The translations under genes were made by a program, and so were the position numbers. DNA of 64,000 bases from Plantago major. Taxonomy: Eukaryota; Streptophyta; Magnoliopsida; Lamiales; Plantaginaceae. The DNA lies in the NCBI GenBank assembly GCA_026545765.1, contig JAIFAC010000272.1:62001-126000 (forward strand), written 5' to 3'. The notes beneath the pieces are model-generated. The model saw only the letters and a list, made by a program, of their open reading frames with translations, did no database searches and had not been told where the DNA came from. Positions 22,617-34,302 of this stretch are shown one piece after another. The first letter of the stretch is position 1, and the number at the start of each line of letters is the position of its first letter.

Positions 22617-25600
22617 TCATAGATTACGGTGGTGGTAGGAAGTTTTCTTCTTCCTTCTGGCGGACCGACTCAGTTTCTTCTTGTTTTCATCTCCTTCTTC
22701 CCATTCCCCGACTTTGAGGTCCAGATTTGTACTTTCTTTCCCCTTAGTCATTGTTGGTGACTCGGTCTCATAAAGGAATGAGAGAGAGTCAAAATGCCCT
22801 TGTAAATAGTTGTGAGGCCTTGACCAACTTGAAGTTGACTTTGAGCTCTCGATTTTGCTTGATAAGTCCATTGTCCTTATCGGTGAGCTCGCAATAGGCC
22901 TAGGATGGCATCTGCTTTTCCGGTGTAACTTGCCTCTTGAAAAGCTTTTTGACTAAAGACACATCATCCTCCTTGTCATTCCGGATCTTTACGAGCAATG
23001 ATCATGCTAGTTGTTCTCTGGTGATGAGCTCAGTGAACTTTCTCATTTCAGAGGGGACTGAGGCAATTACTTCCTTGTTTTGTGAAGACATCTCCTTATT
23101 CAGAGTAGCTAGTACTTGGTACCTGCTCATGTACTCTTGAGAGTGGACGTTTGGCAGTTTGTTGAAGATTGTAGGAGCAATCAACTATCTTCTTAAGTGA
23201 GAAACCGCTAGATGTTCATGGCGGTGTCCTGCCAAGGTCTTGTCTTCTTCATCATCTGAGGGATTAGCCCAGTGATCTTCATCCTCTTGGACATTTTCAT
23301 CAATTGTATCAAGTCCAGCAACCATCTCAGAGATTGGTTTCTTTCCTTTCTGGGAGGAGGATGGTACTTCTTTCGAAGATGATGACCTTAGCATCATGCT
23401 TGACTTGAATACTTCTTGATGTCGAGTTCTTTGGCGATCTCGTGCCTGACATCCCGTAGCTCGTTAACATGAGTAAGCATTCATTTCTTTGAGGTATTGA
23501 TCTTCTAGTTGATCAAGCCTTTCTCTGGATTGAGCTATTTGATCTTCGATTGAAGATGGGCTGTTGTTCTTCTTCCAGCGGTTATGCGAGTTGAGCACTT
23601 GAGTGCGAGTGTTTATTATTTTACGATTGGTTTCTTGAAGCTCGACTACTTGTTGAGTAAGCTTGCATGTTGGTGCGAAGATAGATGAGTAGATTTCTGA
23701 GGTGATGAAGACGGAGATTTCTGTGAAGTCTTCTCAGTTTGCTTTTCAGCAGCTGAGGCATGTTTCTCTGTGAAATTCCTCCGGTTCCTGGTGCAGGAGC
23801 ATCATCATCATCCTTTTTATCATTATCATCCTTTTGGTGATGATTAGTGGGAGGTTCATCAAAGAAATTTTCATTCATTTCTTCCTCCTCATCATCTTCA
23901 GATACAAGATTGATCACTTCCGGGATAGTGATCTTCTGCCCATTAACTTCTTCTTGTTCAGAAGGTATGAATTGCAGTCTGGGCGAAGCGCTTGAATGCC
24001 ATCTGTAATCTTGTCTGATCATCTGCCTGTTCAAAGGCATGTATCAAACTATGCGCCACTTCTCTGGAAAAGTCCTTGTGTAGTAGAGTCGCAATTGTGT
24101 GTTGTTCTGTAGCGAACATTGCTTGGACATATGTTTCCAGGTCAAGAGCTCGCCCGTCTGGTTGGTTGATCAGTTATTCTCAATATTTCAGAGAGATCAG
24201 AGCACCTTAACTTCTGCCATTTCTTAAAGCATTGAATGTGCTTTGGCAAAGTGTGAGCTTTGAAGAAGTGAAGTAGGTCCCTTGTTTCTTCAATGGGAAC
24301 CTGCTTTGCATCTGTTTGAGCCTGAAAGAAAGAGTTTTGAGTGAGTTTCAAAACTTTGGTAGATATCTGAGTAGAAGTGTAGTTTAGTTTCTGAGTTACC
24401 TGAGTATGAACATCAGGCTCAGATACTTGTTCTATTGGTGTCTCAGATATCTTGTGGTGAGGTGGAGACTTGGAAGTCTGGTCCTCATCAACCTTTCTTT
24501 CTTGAACCTGAGAATTAGCATTATCACAATACTTAGGAATTTTTATCAAGAAGAACTTTAAGTGACAAGTCAGATATCTGAGAGGTCAATTACCTCCATG
24601 GGAGGCTCAGATACTTGTCTCTCAGAGACTTGTGCAGTCTTTGGAGTCTTTTCTTGTGATGAAGGCCTTGATGCCTCATCAATTTCCATATGTGCAGGGG
24701 ATGTCGCAACTCTGTCCCCTTGCACTTCTACTTCTGATTGAGCCTATAAGTAGATAGTATTGAATAATTTAGAAGAAGTTTTAAGATAACCCAGGATGAA
24801 GAGTACTTATCACTGATTTTCATATACCTTCAAGTTTAAAGGCTCAGTGATGAGTTCTTTAGAAACCTTGTTGGTTTCTGGGTTTGTCTCTGGCATTTCT
24901 ACCTTATCTTCTTCCATCTCAGTTGGAGCCTGTTAGAAACATTTATCATTAATGAGCATACAAACATTTTTACTGAAAAGTTAGTTCTTTTTAAGAATCA
25001 TTTACGTAGCACGACTCGATTTCTCAAGAGTTGAGGTTGAAGGAACCTCTTTTTCAGTATCTGAGGTAAGCTTTTCAGCTTCCTCTTGTTTTTCCGTTTC
25101 TAACTCAGCCTGTAACAAAGAAATTCTTATAAGGTAACAAGATTTATAAGTACAAAATTTTTCACAAGGTAAGAGTTAAACAGGTCATTTAGAGCACTTT
25201 CGGTGATTGGTCTCTGGAACTTGTGACCTTTCTATACATTGGTCGTCTTGTCCCGATTCGGTTTCTTTGTTTGAAGTTTACGGTACTTCACACCTTCCAC
25301 AGTATGCAACTCGGTTGCCTCCTAGTTGATCATTACGAGTAGATGTCTCGGTTTGATCCCTCTCATTGAGTTGGGAACACCTTTCGATTCTGAGGATTTT
25401 CTTGACATCTGCGAGATTTTCTTGACATCTTTGTATTTGGTATTTCAAAATGGAGTTCATTTACCATTTCATCAACCACTTGTGGCTGTTGTGGTTGTTG
25501 TGTTTGTGGTTGTTGTGGTTATGCAGGCGGAAGATTGATCAGTTGAATGTTCTTCCAGATTCTTAGATGTGGCATTTCCATCAGCATATGTCAATACTAA

Positions 25601-26777
25601 GATACCACTCATCAGGGCTTTGTGAAGTTGTGCAAGAGAGTTATTCCCTGATGATGTGTTTGCACCAACAACCTTTGCTATAGTCTCAGCAACCTGTGGT
25701 GTAGGTTCTTCTTCAGATACCTTATCACTAGTTACTTTTTCAGTAACCTTAGCCCTCTTTGTTCTATCTAGGACTTGAGAGATGACTAGTTCATCATCTT
25801 CATCGTCAGAGCTCTCATCAGCATTGGGAACTGATTGGTCCATCTTCTTAGGACCTTTCTGAGACCCAGTAACCTTTTTCATCAGATTTGTATACTCATA
25901 TTTGTAGAGTAAATTCTTTGTTGGCTATTTGGTAGTCTCTCTGAGCTCAATGCCAAGCTTTTCCAGCAAGTAGCATATCTTTAGACCATATCCTACTGTG
26001 GCCTTTGGCTCAGCTAGTCCTTTAACAATCTTAGGCTCGAAGCCTTGAATCTTCTTCACAAATTTCATGAAGGCATACTTTCCCCAGTTGAAAGGGTTTT
26101 CCAGCCTTTTGTTTTGTTGATTCAGCAAGAACATCATGATCCATCGTTCTTGGCTTATCTGGTCAGCACCTCCTTGTAGACCATCAAAGCATCTGTGAAG
26201 AATGCAAGCCAGTACATCCTAGTGAACTAACAGATGTCTGGTTCGGATGTCAGCAAGCTTGAACTCAGTGGGTGTATCTGATTTCTCAAGATCACACACA
26301 TCACTGTAAAGTTCTTTAACACCTTCAAGGAGTTCCTCATCCTTGGTGTTTATTTCAAAATCCTTTCCAAGATTTTGAACCTCGAACAACTTCTGAAGTT
26401 GTTAACTCAGGAAGGATTTCCTTTCCTTGGTGAGGTTTTGATAGACACTATTTCGGTGCCTTGATATACGAAATAATCACGAGTTGTTGTAAAATTCAAC
26501 ACATCAAGTGATGAAATTCCACTAGGCGGCGGATAGAAAACCCTTGATTTGTGCCTTTTCAAGCATGTCGAGAATCAATTTTCTATCACTTTGGTTTTCT
26601 ATTGCGGCGTGAGGTATTCCTCAACCATGGCACCTCCCAAATCATTACGTGACTTGAAGTCAATGGTCGATTGAAAGCTCCTACCGGTCCATTGTTAACA
26701 ATAACCAACTCTGGTGCTTGCTTTTCGGCGATACCGTGGAGGATGGATTTACGTGTAGAAGTGTTCTTGGAGGCCAT
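22617..26777 (-). pseudogene. Post-pol accessory (env-like position) coding region of the copia element, broken
   Basis: Minus-strand fragments in changing frames, in order: 26777-26586 starting MASKNTSTRKSILHGIAEKQ with a GPVGAFNRPLTSSHV block, which is probably the protein start; 26137-25925 (NPFNWGKYAFMKFVKKIQGF); 25882-25472 (Asp/Glu/Ser rich, ending in a Thr run); 24549-24142; 24040-23621 (acidic, INLVSEDDEEEEMNE); 23397-23002; and 22871-22617 (EEGDENKKKLSRSARRKKK). The predicted product is a long hydrophilic, low-complexity protein after a structured N-terminal domain of about 300 residues. No signal peptide or membrane segment is seen. Sireviruses carry an ORF in this place that has been called env-like; function is unknown. 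Between about 24140 and 25150 the minus strand also shows short repeated units separated by intron-like gaps. Confidence 0.6.
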
Positions 26778-27599
26778 CTCTTTATATAGTAAGGATTTGA
26801 AGCTTGTGTTTGAAAGAGATTGATTGAGTGATTCTTTCGGAAAAACTTAATCAAGAAATGTAGAGATTTTAGAGAAGTTGCGAGGATTAGGAGAAGGTTT
26901 TTCTGTTTTGATGCAAGTTGAAATTTGGATTAGCAAAAGTGATTTCATTTGCCAAAATCCTATATATATAGCAAGTGAATTTCAATAGACAAATACATAC
27001 AAATTGATTTTGTGTATACGTGTCATGATTTGCAAGCAGTGAGCAAAAGCTAGTTAAATCATTAAATGCTTAGTGGGCCGTATGCGAATGTCAGCGATCC
27101 ACTATTTACTGTGAATTAATTTCTGCCGTTAAGATCAAGCGCTTGAATTCATCAAGGGTCACCATTGCTTCTCCAGCAGTGATCACAATCAACAAGTGTA
27201 ATTGTGCCCATTTAATGAATTTTGGCTATTAGCTATCTGAATCACAATTGTTTGAGCAAGGACAACTTTGCATCTGAATCATCTTATACTTAGGATTCTC
27301 CCAAGTTTTCATCAAGATAGAAATAGTGCGAGATTGAGAGTAGTTATTGCGGATAGTTATACTATTCTCTTTTGTTTCCGTTCATAGAGTGATTCGGATA
27401 TACGAGTTCCGTCTCGGAGATCTTAAGCTATCTTTTTTTAGCCTTTTTACTTGGGTTCCTTTCCGGATACCTCTTCTCTGGATGCCGTTCGGATACCTCT
27501 TGTCTCTTTTCTGGATACCCGTTCCAGATACCTCTTCTCTGGATGCCGTTCCAGATACCTGAACTTTTTCAGTTCATTGGTAGTTCCATTAGTCCAAGA

Positions 27600-28070
27600 C
27601 TATGTCTTAAGGCTAAGAATCTACTTTCTTGTAGTGGCTTAGTGAAGATATACGCAAGTTGGTCTTCAATTCAATCTTGAGTATCTCTATATTGCCTTTT
27701 CAACATGGTCTCGATGAAGTGATGTCTAACATCAATGTGCTTTGTTACGCACGAAATTTAGGATTACGTGTAATGATAGCACTTGTGTTGTCACGAGAAA
27801 ATGGGAGTTTTCTTCTCATCGAGTCCATAGTCTTTAAGTTGTTGTTGTATCCACAGAATTTGTGTTGCACAACAACCAGCAGCAATATATTCAGCCTATG
27901 TGGTAGAAGTTGCAATTGAGTTTTGCTTCTTGCTAAACCATGAGATAAGTCTAGTGCCCAGAAACTGACAAGTTCCTGAGGTGCTTTTCCTATCAAGCAA
28001 TGATCCAGCATAATCAGCATCTGAGTACCCAGCTAAACTCAATCCACTTTCTTTAGGATACCACAATCCT
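27600..28070 (-). pseudogene. Copia RNase H domain
   Basis: On the minus strand, after the RT, reading blocks give LSLAGYSDADYAGSLLDRKS, TSGTCQFLGTRLISWFSKKQ and AAGCCATQILWIQQQ. Further left comes a KHIDVRHHFI-like block and a final LA.IFTKPL-like block (about 27640-27720). This is the canonical order of copia RNase H and its tail. It is interrupted by several frame changes. RNase H removes the RNA strand during reverse transcription. Confidence 0.8.
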
Positions 28071-28900
28071 ACATCTCATACCCTTCACATACCTTAGTAT
28101 TTTCATAGCAATGTTGTAGTGTGTTTGCATTGGATTTATGCGAAATCTAGCACATACTCCAAAGGCATATTGAATATCAGGTCTACTTGCAGTGAGGTAG
28201 AGTAGTGAACCTATCAATTTCCTATACTTATGTTCTTCAACACTCTTATCTGATTCAGTATAGGTCATTTTGGTTCCAATGCTCATAGGTATCTTAGCAT
28301 TCTTTTCAGAAGGCTTAAGATTGAATTTTGTGAGCATGTCTTTCGCATACTTTGTTTGACTAATGAATATTCCATCATTGAGTTGCTTGACTTGCAATCC
28401 TAGGAAATAATTCATTTCTCCCATCATGCTCATCTCAAACTTGTTTTCATGAGATTTGCGAAGTCATTACAAAGTTGCTTGTCCTTAGATCCAAATATGA
28501 TGTCATCAACATATACTTGAACTAAGAGTAGTTTCCCATCATGATTTAAGGTAAATAAAGTTTTATCAACTTCACCTTTCTTGAAACCACTTTCCAGAAG
28601 GTATTTGGCCAAAGTGTCATACCATGCTCTTGGAGCTGTTTGATCCATCTGAGCTTTACATGGTTTATAGACAATTCTACTTTATGAGGAAACTTCAAAG
28701 CGGTGGTTGCTCAACATACACTTCTTACGCAAGTTCATAGTTTAGGAATGCGCTTTTGACATCCATCGATAAACTTTGAAATTTTTATGAGTTGCAAAGG
28801 CTAGAAAGAGTCTTATTGCATCGATCGGCAATGGTGCATATGACTCATCAAAATCTAAGCCTTGATCTGAGTGAATCCTGGCAACCAATCTTGCTTTGTT
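28053..28900 (-). pseudogene. Copia reverse transcriptase
   Basis: The right part (about 28700-28900) holds degenerate finger blocks ending in DFDESYAP. The centre, 28648-28430, reads AWYDTLAKYLLESGFKKGEV and LLLVQVYVDDIIFGSKDKQL, with the intact catalytic YVDD. The left part, 28433-28053, reads MNYFLGLQVKQ, ISQTKYAKDMLTKFN and KYRKLIGSLLYLTASRPDIQ, the thumb region of copia RT. Frame breaks lie at about 28430 and upstream of 28650. The family is certain; the protein is not functional as assembled. Confidence 0.88.
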
Positions 28901-28989
28901 TACGGTTATTTCACGGTTTCATTCATTTTGTTTAAAACCCACTTGGTTCCAATCACGATATTCCTTCTATAAATGGAACTAGTTTCCAG

Positions 28990-30440
28990 ACTTTGTTTCT
29001 CTCAAATTGATCCAACTCTTATTGCATTGCAGAGATCCAGTCTTGGTCTCCTAATGCTTCTTCTATACCTTTAGGTTCGATATTCGAGATGAAACATCCA
29101 AAGAGAGAATCAGCATTTTCAGCTATTGCTCTCCTAGTCCTAACACCTTGATTAATTGGTCCAATTATATCCTTTGTAGGATGATCTTTGATCCATTTCA
29201 TCAAAGGTTTGGTGCTAGTAGGATCAATATCCAAGTGATCTGAATGTGAATCACTAAGATTTTGATTGGATACTTTTTCAGTATCTGAGATATCTGACAT
29301 ATGGGAAATGTCATGGATATCTGACACTTTTTCAGTGTTAGAGATATCTGAGACATGCATTTCAGCATTCTTATTTTCAGATACCTCTTCATGATGAAGG
29401 TTCTCGATAACTTTGTTCCATTTCTGGAAAACTCATAGGGAATTCCTCATCATGTTTGTGAGTCATCTTGTTGTTACTAGGCTTTTCAAGCTTTTCTACG
29501 TCAGAGTCATCCTCACTTTCCATAGCGATGTTTTTCTTTTCTGAGGGTTCTTCTTTAGTATCCCTCAGTAATAGTTCTTTGAATTTTTCTGAGAGTTCAT
29601 CAGTAGGAGGTGTTTTCTTACTTCCTTCATAGAATACAACATGAACTGATTCTTCAATTTTCTTTGTTCTTTTGTTGTAAACTCTGTAAGCTTTCTTTGT
29701 TTGTGGAATAGCGAAAAAACACCTTCATACGCCTTTAGTTGAAATGTTCTCGGATAATCTTTCCCATTGTTTAGAACAAAACATCTACAACCAAATACTC
29801 TCGGATGTTTGATATTTGGGGTCTACCAACCAAGATTTCATAGGGGTCTGTCATGGTGTTTGTTTATCAAGCATACATTCGAGTGTAGCGGTGTTTTCGA
29901 CTTGACCCAATATATTTCACTTATCTCGATGTCATTAGCATTGTCCTTGCGGCTTCTTTAAGGGTTCTGTTTTCCTTTACGCAACACCATTTTGTTGAGG
30001 TGTTCTTACGGAGGAAAGTTGGTGTTGTATACTTTTGCGGTACAAAACTCCTTTATGTCTTGATTGACAAACTCGGTACCATGATGCTTACGATTGCGGA
30101 TACCTTTTCATTTTCATGATTTCAAGCTTTTTGACAAGTTTGGTATCTCCACCACAGCATCGGTTTGTGTTTCAAAAACTGACCAGTGAATCTTGAGAAG
30201 TCATCTACAACAACGGACCATATTTCTTTCTGCATAACTAATTCTGGATGATTCAAAAGATCCATATGTAAAAGTTGCGATGGTCTAACACTAATTGTCG
30301 ATTTTGGACTTGAAAGAGATCTTAGATTGTTTCCCCATCGGCAGTGAGCAGATACTATCCTTTACGAAAGATGTTTTGGGAAGACCAACCACTAACTCTT
30401 TCTTGGCAAGTCTATTGAGTTTTGAAATTCAAGTGACTCA
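28990..30440 (-). pseudogene. Copia integrase and linker to RT
   Basis: From the right, about 30430-30300 reads LNRLAKKELVVGLPK and a degenerate Cys-rich block (GAG-pre-integrase to integrase zinc region). Next come LLHMDL, with the first catalytic Asp, and VVVDDFSRFT at about 30260-30180. A later block around 29750-29840 corresponds to the NRTLKEAARTML and EYLVVDVLF stretch of the integrase C-terminus. The part 29400-29000 is an acidic Ser-rich linker repeating DISDTEKVSD-like units, ending with the IEEALGDQDWISAMQ block that precedes copia RT. Many frame breaks. Confidence 0.8.
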
Positions 30441-31075
30441 TTCTTTTGTGCCATAACGGTGCTCTTACATGTGACCAGATTGACTCACCATGAGACATTC
30501 TTGATTGTGGCGGATGCCCGATCGGCAACATAAAAGGCGCCTTTCGCCGACCAACTAAGGCTGTATGCTTTGACTCATTGTCAATTAGTTTGCGATGTTA
30601 GCTTTGAATTTTATAGTAAAACCCTTATGCATAAGCTGGCTCATGCTAAATAGATTGTATTTCAAATCCTTAACATATGTCGTCGTGATTGTTAAAGTTC
30701 CCAATTTAGCGTTGCGAATCCAGAGAGGATTTAATTCTCCTCCAAATCGATATCTGGTCACGTGTTGCAAGCTTTGTAGTCGACGATTTGCTTTGTCTCT
30801 GCCATGTGCTTTCCGTATCCACTATCAAATAGCCATTGTGCTTTAGTCCGGAAGCATTGCACACTGCGAAGCGGAGATTAGGTTCTCATATCTTTGATGG
30901 AACCGTCGAATTAAAAGTTCTTCGGTAGGAATCCATTTTGAATGAATTTCTTTGAAATATGCTTTTGTCGGCAGGAACATAAGGAGAATTCTTTTTAATG
31001 AAGGTTATCATTAGTAAAATTATTTTCTTCCTTGGTGTGTCCCTAGGTGCTCCATATGATGCTTTCGGATACTGT
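30441..31075 (-). pseudogene. Copia protease / GAG-pre-integrase region
   Basis: The best readable block is 30770-30585: VKDLKYNLFSMSQLMHKGF, which matches the conserved region just before GAG-pre-integrase in copia polyproteins. The protease active site itself should lie near 30800-30850, but it is too damaged to read with confidence. Confidence 0.6.
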
Positions 31076-32560
31076 CGGGTTTACGAGTTTGCTTTTCGAC
31101 AAACTTAGCCTTCCTTGCGATTTCTTCTAGCCACAGCATTGATTTTCGATGGCTTGATTTAAATTCCGCCGATAATTGCTTTGAGCAATTCTAGCCTTGA
31201 CCATCGTTCTTGCTCACCTTGTACTCATGAGCAAGTTATTTTCCGATGCCTTTGTAGCCAATACCGTTTGAGCACTTGAAGCTATCTGAGATCTTTTCTC
31301 GTGACTTTGCTAGTCTCTGGTTGATCGATTTCTTTCGAGAAAAAGTGACATGGGAGAATTTGCGACTCACTGCAATTCTACCTTTTGAGAGACATACTTG
31401 TGGGTGTTTACACTTTTCGGTGTTGTGTTTCTTTTCGAACATACCAACGTTTTGTTTTGACTTGTTTTTCCCATAAAGGTTTAGTCATGTTGCCTTTCCT
31501 TTGTCAACAATCTTTGTCTTTTCACGGGACAATCCTTCTTGAAGTGGCGGGTTTCTAACAATAAAGCAGATATCGTTTCCAATTTACGCTTCCTCGGTAC
31601 ATGATGCTTTACGGTGGCTTGTTCGTGAGCTCTGCATATTTTTGTACTAGTGATAGTTTGAGCCTAGATGCTTTTTACTTCTCTTTGGCTTTTCTTCTCT
31701 CAATTTCTCGTGACAAATTTACTCATTTGCTTTGCGGCAAGAGCATCCTCGATCTCCTCCTTGCTTTTCTTCTTTTGAAGTTCCTTGATTAACTAGAGCA
31801 ACGATTACGCAACTTTTAGGTTGTTTGTTCTCTCAGTTGTCTCATAGTCAGCGGTAGCAAGATGAGAGAAAAGTTCCCTTTGGAGTGATATTTGGCATGC
31901 CTTGGTTGAAATAAAAGAATTTAGTATGCTCCGGTTGTGGTTAAGACTTGACAATAGTCTTAATCTTTTACATTGAGAGTATCTATTGCTTTCCCAAGTC
32001 TTTGCCATATCACTCATAAGAGTGGTAAATCTGAAATCAAGTTCTTCGAGTTTGATGGGACCTTGTTTGAAATTTTGAAATTTCAACTTTAGAACTTAGA
32101 ACTTGTTTTCCTTGGTTTCTCGATTAAACCTGATTTCTTAAATCGGTTGCGAGGCGACTTTCGCCGTTTAGCACCCGATTTACCTTGTATGTGCTCTGGT
32201 GTCGATCGATGATGATATTACGAGCTTGACCATCGAGACGATTCCTCTTGGCATCTTAGATGTCGAGTTCTCTGAGCTTTGGTTAAGTAAATAACGTGAC
32301 GATAGATCTTCCACTAGTTGGCGCATTTGTTTGAAGACCCTTGGCTTTGATCTCTGTCTCTTCCACTTGAAACCTCCATGACTTGCTTAAGTTGTTGAAT
32401 GACTATTGGGCCATTCTTTATTACTTGATCATTTAAGTCACTTGGCTTCAAGGTGGAGCATCATGTTATTTTTCCATTTCTCGTAGTTCTCTGGTTTGAG
32501 AGCGGGTGCATCACTCGAGAGACATACGCACTTAACACACAAATTAAATAGTCCTCAAAA
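31076..32560 (-). pseudogene. Copia gag of the nested element
   Basis: The N-terminal region on the minus strand at about 32510-32455 reads APALKPENYEKWKNNMML, the conserved start of copia Gag. The central block 32086-31805 reads LDFRFTTLMSDMAKTWE and RLRLLSSLNHNRS. A basic, Cys/His-containing part near 31230-31440 (FKCSNGIGYKGIGK) is probably a damaged zinc knuckle. The region corresponds to 1-2255. Frames change repeatedly. Confidence 0.8.
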
Positions 32561-32620
32561 GTGAACAACGTTCCTTCACCTATCTGGGGATCTAGGTTCA
32601 GTGCAGAAGGCTGGTGAACC

Positions 32621-32635
32621 TCTGCTCTGATACCA
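32621..32635 (-). promoter_or_regulatory. Primer-binding site of the nested copia element
   Basis: The minus strand reads TGGTATCAGAGCAGA, complementary to the 3' end of initiator tRNA-Met over its first 12 or so bases, two bases inside the 5' LTR end at 32638. It fixes the element's direction. Confidence 0.9.
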
Positions 32636-32637
32636 CT

Positions 32638-34302
32638 TGTTGGTCCAGATAACGGCAAAGTAAAAGACTAGAGGGGGGTGAATAGTCTTTTAAAACTTTT
32701 GTCGATAACAAATATTTATCAGATATCTGAATGGATATATGATAATTAGAATCAGTGCGGAAGACTTAATAGAGATAAATGTAAAGCAGTTAATAAGTGT
32801 GTGTGTGTTCTTTGAAGTATAAATCTGAGAAAAGTAAATGACAGAAGTATAGTGGTATCTGGAGGTGGCGTAATCCTCCAACTAATCCACTTGATTCTAT
32901 CGAGACCTAGAATTCACTAGAACAGATAATTGAGATAACCTTACAAAATCCTATTCTAAGATTACGAACAATTGGTTCCCGACCAAAAGTTCCCCACGAG
33001 TTGTTCCCTAGCTTCTTGACGAGTACTTCCTATACTCGAAACCTTTGAGTTGTTCCTAGCTTCCCAAGCTAAGTACTTCCTATACTCAAAACCTTGAGTT
33101 ATTCCTTAGTTTCCCAAATCAAGTACTTCCTATACTCCGGTAACCTTGGAGTTATTCACGATTTTTCAAACTAAGTACTTCACATACTCCACGCGGTTTT
33201 GGTGTTGGTTTGGTTTGAGTTGTCGGATGGCGTCTTAATAACTTTTGAGTTATTGAGATAGCTACGTGAACTAAGTTACTTAATACACTTTCTGACATAT
33301 GGTATCTAGTTGATTTCTTGACCCAGTCTTATGATATACATTCGAGAATGAATCTCGGATAGTCGATCTTTTGATTCAACTCCTTCACGATAGCTTTGCT
33401 TATTTAGGATCGACACTTAGAACTTGATGTTTACTCAAGATCACAAGCTTTAGTATGCATAAGCTTTGATAATAAGTAAACTTTGAGAGAGTAAGATCGG
33501 AGATCATAAGTTTGGGCGTATTCGAGTTACGTGTTACGATTATGTGTATCTCTCAAAGGCATCTAAGTGTTGATATTTATAGATGAATTTGAGTGCCGTT
33601 TGGATAGTATCCGTTAGGCTCAAATTCAAACTATCGATATCTGTGTGTATAATCTTGTAGCGTTTTGTCTTCTTCTCGAAGTTGCGTTGCTTTTACTCGA
33701 GCGTCTCTGTCCGTGCATTAAATGCATTGTACTATACTTTTGTCATGTAGTGTCAGCGGAATTATGCTTTATGTCGGAGACTAGACTTGTTATGCGATTC
33801 TTTACATATCCTTATCTTCATTCTTGAGATACCACTTGTTATTTATTGAAACAACTTTGTTTGCAATATATGTTTCTTTTTAGAAGCAGTTTAACGCTCA
33901 AGGTATCGAGAATAGATATCTGTGGACACTTTCCTTGTCTTGAGATATGTATCTCATTTCTCGAATATCTCTTGTGACAGTTTGTTTGAAGCTTTTGCGT
34001 CTCTGAATATCGGCTAAGATATCTGAATATGATTCGATAATCTTATGCGATTTTCTTCAAGTCTTCAATAGTTGTTGAGCTTTACCTTGGATGTCTTCTT
34101 CTTGGTCTTCTCTTCATAAAATAAAATTACAATTTGAGACCTAACATCCTATACAAGATTAGCTAGACTATCATACTTAGTGGGTTTCCTCTTTTACAAT
34201 GTTCAAGTGAACCGAGAGTACTAATCACCTTTACGAGACTAAGATAAGTCATCATGTTCTTTGAACAAAATCTAAGCAGATATTCTAACAAAATATCTAA
34301 CA
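32638..34302 (-). repeat. 5' LTR of the nested copia element
   Basis: 1665 bp with the same ends as the 3' LTR. A minus-strand TATA box (plus-strand TATTTATA, 33574-33581) lies in the usual position for the element's transcript start. The outer end reads CTAACA|AAAG, where AAAG is the target duplication shared with 19505-19508. Confidence 0.95.

Larger units (their letters stand above)
19509..34302 (-). mobile_element. Complete Sirevirus-like Ty1/copia retrotransposon nested in the Tat 5' LTR
   Basis: 14.8 kb on the minus strand, with LTRs 32638-34302 (5') and 19509-21199 (3'), a PBS at 32621-32635, and a PPT (GGGGAAATT) adjoining 21200. Order from the 5' end: gag, protease/GAG-pre-integrase, integrase, RT, RNase H, then about 6 kb of extra post-pol sequence with coding fragments. 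Large size, long LTRs and an additional ORF after pol are features of the Sirevirus (Maximus/SIRE) branch. All coding regions are broken by frame shifts and stops. It is younger than the Tat element it interrupts. Confidence 0.9.

Noticed and set aside
25472..25540. A Thr-rich tract as an independent coding repeat
   Set aside because: It is a CAACCACAA simple repeat at the end of the acidic post-pol block. It is part of the low-complexity accessory region rather than a separate feature.
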